64,000 bases of DNA. It comes from Prevotellaceae bacterium (GTDB taxonomy: Bacteria > Bacteroidota > Bacteroidia > Bacteroidales > Muribaculaceae). Each line of letters begins with the position of its first letter. The stretch's first letter is position 1. The DNA is taken from contig JAETNS010000006.1 in assembly GCA_021772015.1 (NCBI GenBank), positions 1-64,000 on the forward strand, written 5' to 3'. This document shows positions 46,756 to 57,700 of this stretch, one piece after another. The notes under the pieces are model-generated. The model was not told where the DNA came from and made no database searches. It saw only the letters and a program-made list of their open reading frames with translations. Position numbers and translations under genes: made by a program.

Positions 46756-47984
46756 GCCACGACAACGAACTGATACTCATAAACATCTCCGGCCAGGACA
46801 AACCGGGAGTCACCGCCGCCCTCACCTCCATCCTCGCCAAGTACAACGCGATGGTGCTGGATATCGGCCAGGCCGACATACACCATACCCTCTCGCTCGG
46901 CATACTTTTCAAGACAACTCCCGCACAATCGGGAGACCTGATGAAAGACCTCCTGTTCAAAGCCTACGACATGGGGGTCAAAATACGCTTCACCCCGATC
47001 TCGACCGAGGAATACGAGCAGTGGGTCAGCCGTCAAGGGAAAAACCGATGGATCATCACGATCCTCGGCCGCCAGCTGACCGCAAGCAACATCGCCCTGG
47101 TGTCGGAGGTGATCGTCGAGCAGGGTCTGAACATTGACGCGATACAGCGTCTGACCGGCCGCCAACCTCTCGTCGAGGGATCGTTGCCGGCCGCGAAAGC
47201 GTGCATAGAATTTTCTGTAAGAGGCACACCCTCAAACCGTTCTGAGATGCAGAGCCGGTTTATCGAGATCTCTTCCCGCGAAGGATTCGACATATCCATG
47301 CAGGAAGACACGATGTATCGCCGCTGCCGCCGGTTGATCTGCTTCGACATGGACTCCACCCTGATCCAGACCGAATGTATCGATCAACTCGCCGAAAAGG
47401 CCGGTGTCGGAGATCAGGTCCGAGAAATCACCGAACGCGCCATGCATGGTGAGATCGACTTCCGTGAAAGTTTCAAAGAACGCGTCGCGTTGCTGAAAGG
47501 TCTGGATGTCAGTGTGATGGAGGGGATAGCCGAATCATTGCCCATCACCGAAGGGGTCGACCGCATGATGCAGGTGCTCAAACGCGCGGGCTTCAAGACC
47601 GCCATACTCTCCGGCGGGTTCACTTTCTTCGGAGAATACCTGAAACGGCGTTTCGGCTTCGACTATGTCTATGCCAACGAACTGGAAGTGGAGGACGGGA
47701 AACTCACCGGCCGCTATGTCGGGGATATCGTCGACGGCAAACGGAAGGCCGAACTGTTGCGCCTGATCGCACAGGTCGAGAATGTCAACATCGCCCAGAC
47801 CATAGCCGTGGGGGATGGAGCCAACGACCTGCCGATGCTCTCGGCAGCCGGGCTGGGAATCGCTTTCCATGCCAAACCGAAGGTGAAGGAGAGCGCCGAG
47901 CAGTCAATCTCCACCATCGGAATTGACGGAGTCTTGTATTTCCTCGGTTTCAAGGATTCTTTCATCGGAGAACCCGGAAAATGA
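46752..47984 (+). CDS. serB: Phosphoserine phosphatase with N-terminal ACT domains
   Basis: ICFDMDSTLIQTECIDQLAEKAGVGDQV; AILSGGFTFF; AVGDGANDLPML; ATGA overlap with upstream gene. Confidence 0.92.
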   Translation: MSHDNELILINISGQDKPGVTAALTSILAKYNAMVLDIGQADIHHTLSLGILFKTTPAQSGDLMKDLLFKAYDMGVKIRFTPISTEEYEQWVSRQGKNRWIITILGRQLTASNIALVSEVIVEQGLNIDAIQRLTGRQPLVEGSLPAAKACIEFSVRGTPSNRSEMQSRFIEISSREGFDISMQEDTMYRRCRRLICFDMDSTLIQTECIDQLAEKAGVGDQVREITERAMHGEIDFRESFKERVALLKGLDVSVMEGIAESLPITEGVDRMMQVLKRAGFKTAILSGGFTFFGEYLKRRFGFDYVYANELEVEDGKLTGRYVGDIVDGKRKAELLRLIAQVENVNIAQTIAVGDGANDLPMLSAAGLGIAFHAKPKVKESAEQSISTIGIDGVLYFLGFKDSFIGEPGK

Positions 47985-49306
47985 CATCAGCCCTGTATCA
48001 TACTTTTGGCTGCAAGCTGAACTTCGCCGAGACCTCTGCCGTGGCCTCCAGGATGGAACGCCTCGGAATCCGTCGCGTGCAGGCCGGGGAGGCTCCTGAC
48101 CTTATCTTCGTCAACACCTGCTCCGTGACCGGAGAAGCTGACAAGAAATGCCGCCAGGCGATCCGCTCATTCAACCGCCGTTTCCCCCGGGCAGCCATTA
48201 TCGTGACCGGCTGCTACGCCCAGCTAAAAAGCGAGGAGGCTGCCTCTTTGCCCGGTGTCGTTATTGTCGCCGGAAATGACCGCAAGGGAGAGATAGGCAG
48301 ATTTGTCGCCGATTTTCTCGAATCACGCCGCAAAACGGTAGATGTCATACCCGCTAAGGATATCCGCCGTTTTTCCCCCTCATGCTCCCGTGGCGACCGA
48401 ACACGCTATTTCCTGAAAGTGCAGGACGGTTGCGACTGCTGGTGTACTTATTGCACCATCCCCTCGGCACGTGGCCGCAGCCGTTCGGCCACAATCCGCC
48501 AGTTGGTCAGCCAGGCCGAAGAGGTCGTGGCGCAAGGAGGCAAGGAGATAGTGATCACAGGAGTCAACATCGGTGATTTCGGCAAACGTCAGCCCGACCT
48601 CACCCCCGAGGCCCCCCGCGAAGACTTCCTGTCGCTTATCAAAGCCCTTGACAACGTCGCGGGGATAGAGCGATACCGCATCTCCTCCATCGAGCCTGAC
48701 CTGCTTACCGATGAGATAATCGAGTTCTGCGCCTCATCCAGGGCATTCATGCCCCATTTCCACATACCGCTGCAATGCGGGTCAGACACAGTGTTGCGGC
48801 TCATGCGCCGCCGCTACGACAGTGCTCTCTTCCGCGACAAGATAATCAAGATCAAGGAACTGATGCCCGACGCGTTCATCGGAGTGGATGTCATGGCCGG
48901 AACCCGTGGCGAGACAATCGATGAGTTCAACCGCTCGTATGACTTCATAGAGTCATTGCCGGTAACACGTCTCCATGTCTTCCCCTACTCCGAACGTCCC
49001 GGCACCCGCGCTCTGGAGATACCCCATATAGTCACACAGGAGGAGAAACACCGACGCGTCGAGCAGCTGACTGCCCTGTCAAACAGAAAAATGCGCGAGT
49101 TCGCCGGGAAATATGTCGGCAGCACGCGGCCCGTCCTATTGGAACACACCCGTCCCGGACAGCCGATGTCAGGGTTCACCGACAATTACCTGAAAGTCCG
49201 TCTCCCTGACGCACCCCCCTCCACCGACAATACCATCCTCCCGGCCACCCTCAGCGAACTCCTCATCACCCCCACCGGCGAACCCGAATTCCTCGCCACC
49301 CTCTGA
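47981..49306 (+). CDS. mtaB: tRNA t6A37 methylthiotransferase MtaB
   Basis: YHTFGCKLNFAETSAV; VNTCSVTGEADKKCRQ; QDGCDCWCTYCTIPSARGRSRS (radical SAM). Confidence 0.92.
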   Translation: MTSALYHTFGCKLNFAETSAVASRMERLGIRRVQAGEAPDLIFVNTCSVTGEADKKCRQAIRSFNRRFPRAAIIVTGCYAQLKSEEAASLPGVVIVAGNDRKGEIGRFVADFLESRRKTVDVIPAKDIRRFSPSCSRGDRTRYFLKVQDGCDCWCTYCTIPSARGRSRSATIRQLVSQAEEVVAQGGKEIVITGVNIGDFGKRQPDLTPEAPREDFLSLIKALDNVAGIERYRISSIEPDLLTDEIIEFCASSRAFMPHFHIPLQCGSDTVLRLMRRRYDSALFRDKIIKIKELMPDAFIGVDVMAGTRGETIDEFNRSYDFIESLPVTRLHVFPYSERPGTRALEIPHIVTQEEKHRRVEQLTALSNRKMREFAGKYVGSTRPVLLEHTRPGQPMSGFTDNYLKVRLPDAPPSTDNTILPATLSELLITPTGEPEFLATL

Positions 49307-49357
49307 CAATATTGACAAAGACCTCTACGAAAATCTTTTCCCTTATAAAGACAAGAC

Positions 49358-50269
49358 ATGAAAGGTAATTGGAAATACCGACCTCTGGGATGGATGGTGG
49401 CCGCGATTGCGCGGTTGCCATTCGGAGTACTGTACGGGGTGGCTGACTTCCTGTTTGTCATGCTTTATTTTGTCGTGGGATATCGTAAAAAGACCGTAAG
49501 GAAAAATCTTGAAGAATCTTTTCCTGATATGGCCGAAAAGGATATCAGGAAAATCGAACGTGGCTTTTTCCGTAATTTCGCCGATTATATCGTTGAGACA
49601 ATCAAACTGTTGCATGTCTCTGACAAGACGATGAAACGACGGATGACATTTTCCGGCGTGGAGATCATAGACGAGGCGCTGGAGAAGGGGCGCCCCGTCG
49701 TCTGCTATTTCGCCCATCTGGGCAATTGGGAATGGGCTCCATCGATAACCCTGTGGAGCCGTCTTGAAGCGGGGAAACAGGCAGAATTCTGTCAGATATA
49801 CAGGCCTTTGCGTAATGAATGGTTTGACAGCCTGATGCTCCGGCTCCGGAGCCGTTTCGGAGCAGTCTCCCTCCCGAAGAAGCGTGCCTTCCTCGACCTG
49901 CTGCGCTATCGAAAGGAGGGGGTGCCGACCGTCACAGGTTTCATGAGCGACCAGAAACCGAGCCACGGCGACACAATCCATGTCGTGGAGTTCCTGAACC
50001 ATCCTACTGCGGTGATCACCGGCACGGAGACTGTCTGCCGCCGCCTCGGAGCATTGCCTGTCTACTGGCACATGTCAAAGCCCCGACGCGGCCATTACCA
50101 TATAGATGTCATCAATATGGATGCCGACTTAAGCCGGGAGTACACCCTGACTGACATGTATGCGCGTCTTCTTGAGAAAAACATAAGGGAGAATCCGGCT
50201 TTGTGGCTCTGGTCACACAAGCGGTGGAAAAATCCCGTGACATATGAAATGAACGGTCAAAAGGCCTGA
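49358..50269 (+). CDS. LpxL/HtrB-family lysophospholipid acyltransferase
   Basis: RKKTVRKNLEESFPDMAEKDIRKIERGFFRNFADYIVETIKL; GRPVVCYFAHLGNWEW. Confidence 0.87.
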   Translation: MKGNWKYRPLGWMVAAIARLPFGVLYGVADFLFVMLYFVVGYRKKTVRKNLEESFPDMAEKDIRKIERGFFRNFADYIVETIKLLHVSDKTMKRRMTFSGVEIIDEALEKGRPVVCYFAHLGNWEWAPSITLWSRLEAGKQAEFCQIYRPLRNEWFDSLMLRLRSRFGAVSLPKKRAFLDLLRYRKEGVPTVTGFMSDQKPSHGDTIHVVEFLNHPTAVITGTETVCRRLGALPVYWHMSKPRRGHYHIDVINMDADLSREYTLTDMYARLLEKNIRENPALWLWSHKRWKNPVTYEMNGQKA

Positions 50270-50270
50270 G

Positions 50271-51296
50271 ATGAAACAGATAGCCGTCATCATACTTAAC
50301 TGGAACGGCGAGAAACTGCTGCGCGAGTTTCTCCCGTCAGTCGTCGCCAACACCGATTCCGACCTTGCCGACGTGATCGTGGCTGACAACGGCTCGACAG
50401 ACAGTTCCCGCGAACTGCTGCGTCGTGAATTTCCCGAAGTGAAACTGCTGGAATTTGAAGAGAACCTGGGCTTCGCCGGGGGATACAACCGCGCCCTGCG
50501 AGAGACCCGCTACCCGTACACGGTACTTCTGAACTCCGACGTTGAGACCCCCGCCGGATGGCTCAGGCCATTGTTTGACTTCATGGAGTCACATCCCGAC
50601 GCGGCGGCCTGCCAGCCGAAAATACTCTCATATAAGGAAAAAGGGAAATTCGAATACGCCGGGGCAGCCGGCGGATTCATCGACCGGAACGGTTTCCCAT
50701 ATTGCCGGGGACGCATTTTCGACACCGTCGAAGAGGATCACGGCCAGTATGACACCCCCGTAGAGGTGTTCTGGGCAACCGGGGCCGCCCTGATGGTCAG
50801 AACCGACCTCTATGAAAAAGCCGGCGGACTCGACGAAAGATTTTTCGCCCATATGGAGGAGATCGACCTCTGCTGGCGGCTTTCGCTGATGGGGAAACAA
50901 CTATGGTGTGTCCCCGCCAGCCATGTCTTCCACCTCGGAGGAGGCTCTCTGCCTGCCGAGAATCCCCGGAAGACCTACCTTAATTTCCGCAACAACCTCT
51001 TGTTGCTACATAAAAACCTCCCGGCCAAAGACCTGAGCGGAGCATTGCTGCGCCGCCGCCTGCTCGACACCATCGCCTGGGGAAAATTCCTCCTGGCCCT
51101 CGACACAGCCAACGCCTCCGCCATCCTCCGCGCCCACCGCGACTTCCGCCGGATGCGCCGCGACTATCCCTTCCACCCCCCAATCAACCTCCTACGGAAA
51201 AGTCCGGAAAACACCCCCCCTAAGAACCGGCAACGCATACCAAACATAATCGTGGAATATTTCCTGCGCCGGAAACGGCTCTATTCTCAAATATGA
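50271..51296 (+). CDS. Glycosyltransferase family 2 (rhamnosyltransferase-like)
   Basis: IAVIILNWNGEKLLREFLPSVVANTDSDLADVIVADNGSTDSS; FFAHMEEIDLCWRLSLMGKQLW. Confidence 0.9.
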   Translation: MKQIAVIILNWNGEKLLREFLPSVVANTDSDLADVIVADNGSTDSSRELLRREFPEVKLLEFEENLGFAGGYNRALRETRYPYTVLLNSDVETPAGWLRPLFDFMESHPDAAACQPKILSYKEKGKFEYAGAAGGFIDRNGFPYCRGRIFDTVEEDHGQYDTPVEVFWATGAALMVRTDLYEKAGGLDERFFAHMEEIDLCWRLSLMGKQLWCVPASHVFHLGGGSLPAENPRKTYLNFRNNLLLLHKNLPAKDLSGALLRRRLLDTIAWGKFLLALDTANASAILRAHRDFRRMRRDYPFHPPINLLRKSPENTPPKNRQRIPNIIVEYFLRRKRLYSQI

Positions 51297-51494
51297 GGTG
51301 GATGCACCGTCCCTTCATGCCCCAAGCTATTTCAAGCGTTTTTATCATTTCCTCCCGACTACAAAGATATACAATTGGAATTTCAATAGTTTTTCTTAAA
51401 AATCCTTACACTTGCTTTTTTTACAGGAACCTACCGGGCATGCAAAGTCCTTTGTTCTCCGACATGCTTTCAGGTAGCCGAGCAGCCGTATCCG

Positions 51495-51526
51495 TTTGGA
51501 GGATATAAGATTTTTTACTAATTTTG
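51495..51526 (+). promoter_or_regulatory. Promoter upstream of the giant T9SS protein operon
   Basis: TTTG-N20-TAATTTTG, about 270 nt before the start codon. Confidence 0.6.
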
Positions 51527-51793
51527 CGCCGCAATTTCACAATCGAAACACAAATAAACCATTATTGCATTACTTAAGCATTCACTTTGATGCAAAAAAA
51601 GTATGAGCATGCACCACAAATGCTTTTCACACTTCAGCGCAGACGAGTTTTGTGCTGACAAATGCTATTATTCATCTCTGTATGCTTTAACTTTTTTACG
51701 CATTCATCCAATGAAAGTGAAAAACACCGGCATATGCCGTTCCTGTAATGAATTAATCCATAAGTAATCATAAACGAATTTCAAAACTCATTT

Positions 51794-54700
51794 ATGCTGA
51801 AGAAACTGCTGCTAAGTGCGTTCCTTCTGTCACTGGCGATGGTCGCACACCTTTATGCGCGAGGCAAAGGAGACAAGGCCCAACGAGAGCGCGAGAAATT
51901 ATCCATGCTTGAGACAGCTGTCCGAGAATTGCCCGACTCTATTTTCAAGCCGGTTGAAATGGAAGATCTGCTTAATGACGAGGTCTATTTAAAGCTCGCT
52001 CATGAAGGATGGTCGCCCGAAGAGATCGTTAAGATAATGCATACGGCGATCGCTGACAAGAAAGCTGCGAAGAAAAAATTCGGCTATGGTTATTACGCGA
52101 AACAATGGCTTCCGGCATACGGACGACAACCCGGAGGTGACACCCTATATCAATTCGTCGACACCCTATATACAGCCAAAATGCAGGCCAGTGTGGCCCG
52201 CGCGGTCCCCGGCGACCTTCTTAATAAGTCATGGCCCGAGATTCCTTATTCTCCGGATGACCGAAAAAAAGGTCTGAGGCGTCCGGGATATTTCCGCCCG
52301 GTGAAATTCAACCCCAGCTGCGGCCGCATGCACTGGGCCGCCCTTCATCCTGAAGATCCCGACAAACTTTATGCGGTCCCCGACGGGGCGGGCATATTCA
52401 AGACCGACAACTGCGGCGAGACTTGGACATGCATCACTGACAACATCCCCGTACGCGCCGACCGAAGCCAGTCAAACGGTTATGCCATTCCGGTAGACCC
52501 GGACGACTGGGATCATGTGTTCGCCTTCATGAACAACGCATCCGTATATGAGACCACCAACGGAGGCGACACCTGGCGCCGCATAGTCGGAGCCACCCAC
52601 AAGGGGTTCAAACGCGGAGACTGTTTCCGAGACGCAGACGGGAACCTCAAATTCATTGGAGCGCAACGACCCGGAGAGGGATGGAGCAGCAAACTGTGGA
52701 TCAGTGAGGATACCTGCAAGACCTGGACGGAAGTGATCGTGCCGGACTCCCTGAAAGATGTTAATCCCCAGACCGGACGCAAGGGGCTATGGTTCCAATA
52801 CATAACTTTCGACCCCAACGACCGCAACAGGATATACCTGCCTACTTCCCGCTCAATCCTATATTTTGATGACGGAGCAAAAAGCGAGACAGTCAACGGC
52901 AAGAAAGTCTACAATATCAAAAAAATGCACTTTACGGTGTATCAACCCGATGGCGTGACAGTCCGCAAACCCTCTTATGGCAAAGATGACCCTGAGAATG
53001 ACGCTATTTTCCCCTCCCCGGCCCAGTCTGTGGGGGATTTGGTAGTCAACCCCAACAAACCGGACCAGATGTGGTTCGCCACAGGATCCCAGATAACGAA
53101 TTGTTCGGCCGTCTACAGAAGCGACGACCGAGGTAAGACTTGGATAACTCTGTCAGACCCGGCATTCGGCATCGGTTCGGGAAACGCGTTCGGAAATGAG
53201 ATGGCCTCTGTATGGCTTGGAGGATTCGGCGTGAACTTCGCCGACACCACCCGCATATATGGATGTTCGATGAGTTCAGCCATATCAAACGACGGCGGCC
53301 GACATTTCGGAAACTTCAATTGGGCAGCTGCGTTGGGAGCAAAGCACTCCGACGGCAATTATTACACAGCCTCCGCCTCGCGACATAATGCCGACAACCA
53401 TTTCATCCGCTCCCACAAGTCGGGACGCGTCTTCCGTGGTTCCGACGGCGGCATGCTCATGATTGACCCCACAGTCCGGGCCGACAGCAAAGGCAACGGT
53501 ATATGGACCCAGATTGGAGGCAACATGGGACAGATGCTCTTCTACCATATAGCCGTCAACGAATTCGGAGACCAGGCAATGGCCGGAAACACCCAGGACA
53601 TCGACGGGCAGACTTACCGTTATGGACGCTGGGGACGTTGGCGCGGATATGAAGGGTCAGAATCTTTTATAAACCCTTATACCGGCGCGGTATATTTCTC
53701 GGGCAGCATGGGAGCCCTCGGATGGGATGGCGACCACATGTCTCTGAGTTCATGGCGTTGCGCCACCACACGCGCCGACGTTGTCTCCGGATCATGGTTC
53801 ATGGCTCGTTCAAATGTTTCAAGTGCGAACACTTTTTTGCGATGTGACGACCTTGGCCAACGGGTGGTCAGCCTTTACGGGGCCGTGGGCGAAATTGTAG
53901 GACTCAACAAGTTTGCCTTGGCTCGCGACAAAAACCGGACTACCATATTTGTCTGTACAAATTCCAACTATTATAAAATGTCGACAGACGGCGGAAATAC
54001 ATTTCAGCCTATACTGGTAAACGGCCAGCCGGCCAAATTTTCCAATTCTCAGCTGACGGCCGATCCTGACAACAGCGACATATTGTATATCGCCATCAAC
54101 GGAGGCGGCAACTCCCCCGCAAAAGTGTTCCGACTTTATGTCAATGAAGGACGCTTCGAGGAGGTTGGAACCGGTCTTCCCGCCATTCCATGCACCCAAC
54201 TGCTGTTCCACGAAGGCAGCGGCGACCTTTACTTTTACCATTCAGGGAGCGCGGGATTCTACATCCTCGAGCGCAATCCAGACGGCAGCTACGCGACCAA
54301 CTGGCGTTTCTGGACCAAGGGATACAACAGCGGCAAATCAGGAAACGCGGAAATCAACTACACCACACAGGAGATGGTCATCTGCGACTACGGACGTGGA
54401 GTCTGGGTCGCCGACCTCGAGCATCCATCCGACCGCTTCTTCCGCAACGGATTCGCCCTGAAAGAATTATCATTCAAAGACGGACGGCGCACTTTAGGAA
54501 TCGACACCGAGTGGACCATACCCCTGTATTATCACTTCAAATGGACTGTCAACGGGACAGAGATTGACAACCCTTATCAATACCTGAGGCGAGCGCTCGA
54601 ACCGGGTGACCGCGTCCAACTCACCCTGACCTTGCGAGAGTCGCCTGACGTATCAACCACATCCTCTGTCTTTGTCATTCCGGAAGTGGCAGTTCCCGAC

Positions 54701-57700
54701 AACCGCCAGGAAGAAACCGCTTCAGACCAAGAGGGAGCGACTGAAGGAGACATACCCTCCGGCCGGGAACTCCCCAAGACCGAATCTGTGGACAATACTG
54801 TGGTAAAAGAGCCGGGACGCGCAATCTATTCCAACGGGCGAGGCCGCGTTGACCTGGGGTATCATGATTATTTCTTCAACGACTTCTCCATAGATTTGTG
54901 GATCAAGCCGATGAGCGACGGAACAATCATAGCCAACAGGACAAGTTATGGCGACAACAAAGGATGGCAGCTTTCCATTGAGAACAGCTCGCTTAAATTC
55001 CAGTATTCACCGTCCCATACTTTCCCCGTACCCAATTATGAGAAGAACTTCACCCAGACTGACAACGTGATCGGGGGCACAATGCAATACAACCGCTGGT
55101 ACCACGTGGCTGTGACCCATCAGCGATACGGAAACATATGCCTGTACATAAATGGGACCAAAGTCGCGGAAAAAGCTCGTATACTTCCGGAACACACGCT
55201 GAACAATGCTGTGGTGCTTTCGCTTTTCGGTGACGCAATCGAGCGCAGCACCCTTGAAGCCACCATCGATGAGCTTAAAATATGGTCGCACGCACTTACC
55301 CTGGAAGAGATACGCCGTGAGATGCATTCCACCAATCCCGACAAAGAGGACGGCCTCGTGGCCTATTACCCCTTCAACGGCGGATCACTGGAGAACGATC
55401 TCGAGATGTTCACGCGCCGCCATATAAAATCCAGAGTGCGCGCAGAAGTGCAACACCCGATGATGACGGTCCCGACTTGCGCCAAACATGTCAGCTATGA
55501 ATCGATGTCTGACAGCACCCATATCTTCCAGTCAAAAGGGACCCCCATCATTGGCCTCCACGACACCACGGAAACAAATTCCGGCAACTCCATATCCGCG
55601 ACCAATTTCGGCATATACTCATTCGACACGTCACAATGGCAAAACGAGGAGGATAACCTGGATCTGGAATATTTCGACTGTCATCCCGTAGGATATCTCA
55701 TCCGTCCCTTCGACACCATGCTCCTCGATTCCAACGGCAAGACCAAGAAATTCCACGTAGACTTCTATCCGGTTGAGGGAGAATTCCATCCCGGAAAGAA
55801 CTACCGCCTATACACATCCAATCCTGATGACGAACATCCAAGCTGGCAAACAGCGGGTTATCCGGAATATGACCCCGAGACCGGCGCGTTGAGGATCTCT
55901 GACATGGCTGCAGACGATCTCGTCAACAAGAAACTGCTGATAGTCTCGCTGAAGCCATCGATCGAGCTTGTGATAGAAGGCCTGTCGGATGACGGGGTGC
56001 TGAATGTGTACGACCAGGACAAAGCCGTATACAAGATTAAAGCCAACATCCTTGAAGACCTTCCCGAGCCGACAGACATCTACCATATCGAATCAGACGG
56101 CATATTGCTCCCCAGCGGATTGTATTTCGCTGACGGCCATGCCGATGGAGAGATGCGCCTTGACCTAAGCAAACTCGGAGCCTTCAACACCTCGGTGCGG
56201 ACCACCTTGAGGAGCAACGACAATCCTGTCAAGACCGACAGTCTGGGCAATGTACGCGCTTCAATGATCCCGGTCACCATAGATGTCCGCAATCGCATAG
56301 CTCCTCGCCAGCTGGGAAATGCTGTCAAGATGCTCAACGGGTGCATGGAAGTCGGTAACGTGGCCAACTACCAAGCCCTCCGCGGATCCAACAAAGCAAC
56401 CATAATGGGCTGGGTAAGAGTTGACTCACTGAAGCAGCTTACCGGCACTCACCATCTGTTGTCTTTCCGCGACGCGTCAGGGACGACTGCCCTGCAGCTT
56501 GTCAACGGCAAACTGAGTTTTGTGTGGAGCCAGACCTTCACCATCACGACCAACGCCCCAAGCTTCACTGTCACCGAGGCTGACCTGGGCAAATGGTTCC
56601 ACGTGGCCGCTGTCGTACGCCCCAATGGTGTCGATCTTTATTTCAACGGCATAAAGGCTCAATATAGCAGAACTGTCAACTTACTCAACAAAGGACTCGG
56701 CTGTTTGCTCATCGGGAAAAGCACAGCTGCCGACGCTTGGACAGCAAACAATATCTTCTGCGGAGCCTTCGACCAGATCGGGGTATGGAACCGCTCCCTA
56801 ACACAGGAGGAGGTCATCAAGTACATGTACGAAACTGTCAGACTCGACGATCCGGGGCTGCTGTCATATCTTAACATGGACTATTTCGACGAAAACGGGG
56901 TAATGCGCGACTGCTATCACCTTGGTGAAGTAAGGCCCATAGAAAACAATTATTATCCCGGGAAATCAGTTTCGTTCAATGAACCCTCGATAGTCCCGTT
57001 CGATGCCAAGGCATCAGCCGACACCTCTGCCGACGACGCGGTAATATCGCTGTCATTCCCCGAAGGAAAGAACCGCAACGCGACCGTCACGACTTTCCGG
57101 GGGACTCCTTACTGTTATCTCAACCATGATTTCCAGGAATACACAGCTCTGAACAAAGAATATTATGCGTTGACCTTCCATAATATGCCGATATCCTCCA
57201 ACCAAGACACGGAGAATGAAACGATAACATTGACCTACCGTCACCGGACCATTCTGGGAAATGAGAACCTAACCGTGGCCATGCGACGCACCGGCACACA
57301 GGAGCATCTCGCCGGCTTCTTCCCTGCAGCCTCTGTAAGCGAAGGGGTCGCCACCTTCGAGGTCCCATCACAGTTCCTGCAGGAAGCGTCCGAGATAATG
57401 TTCTTCACAGCCCCGTCCTCTGATCCCGGAGTGGAACGTCCGGCTTATATACAGCTGTCATTTGCCGGCGGAATCGCCAATAATTCGGAACTGATGCTTC
57501 AGGAGGGAGAGAACACGATCGGCATCAATGCCGATGTCATCGGCGGCAACATCAACAATGATGTGCGCGTGGTAGTCACCGAAAGCAATTACGCCAAAGC
57601 TGATGTCTCTCAGATCAACATGACCGCCACGGAAAGCCATTTCAATATCGTGATTGACCGCGACAAGATTGACAAGACCGGCATGAACACCCTCACAATC

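Noticed and set aside
46179-47165. 328-aa ORF on - strand opposite mltD/serB
   Set aside because: It spans two clear genes on the opposite strand and has a low-complexity translation; shadow ORF.
49343-50071. 242-aa ORF on - strand opposite the LpxL/HtrB-like gene
   Set aside because: Overlaps a well supported acyltransferase; no domain recognised.
51293-51508. 71-aa ORF after the GT2 gene
   Set aside because: Low-plausibility translation and it overlaps the predicted promoter of the giant gene.
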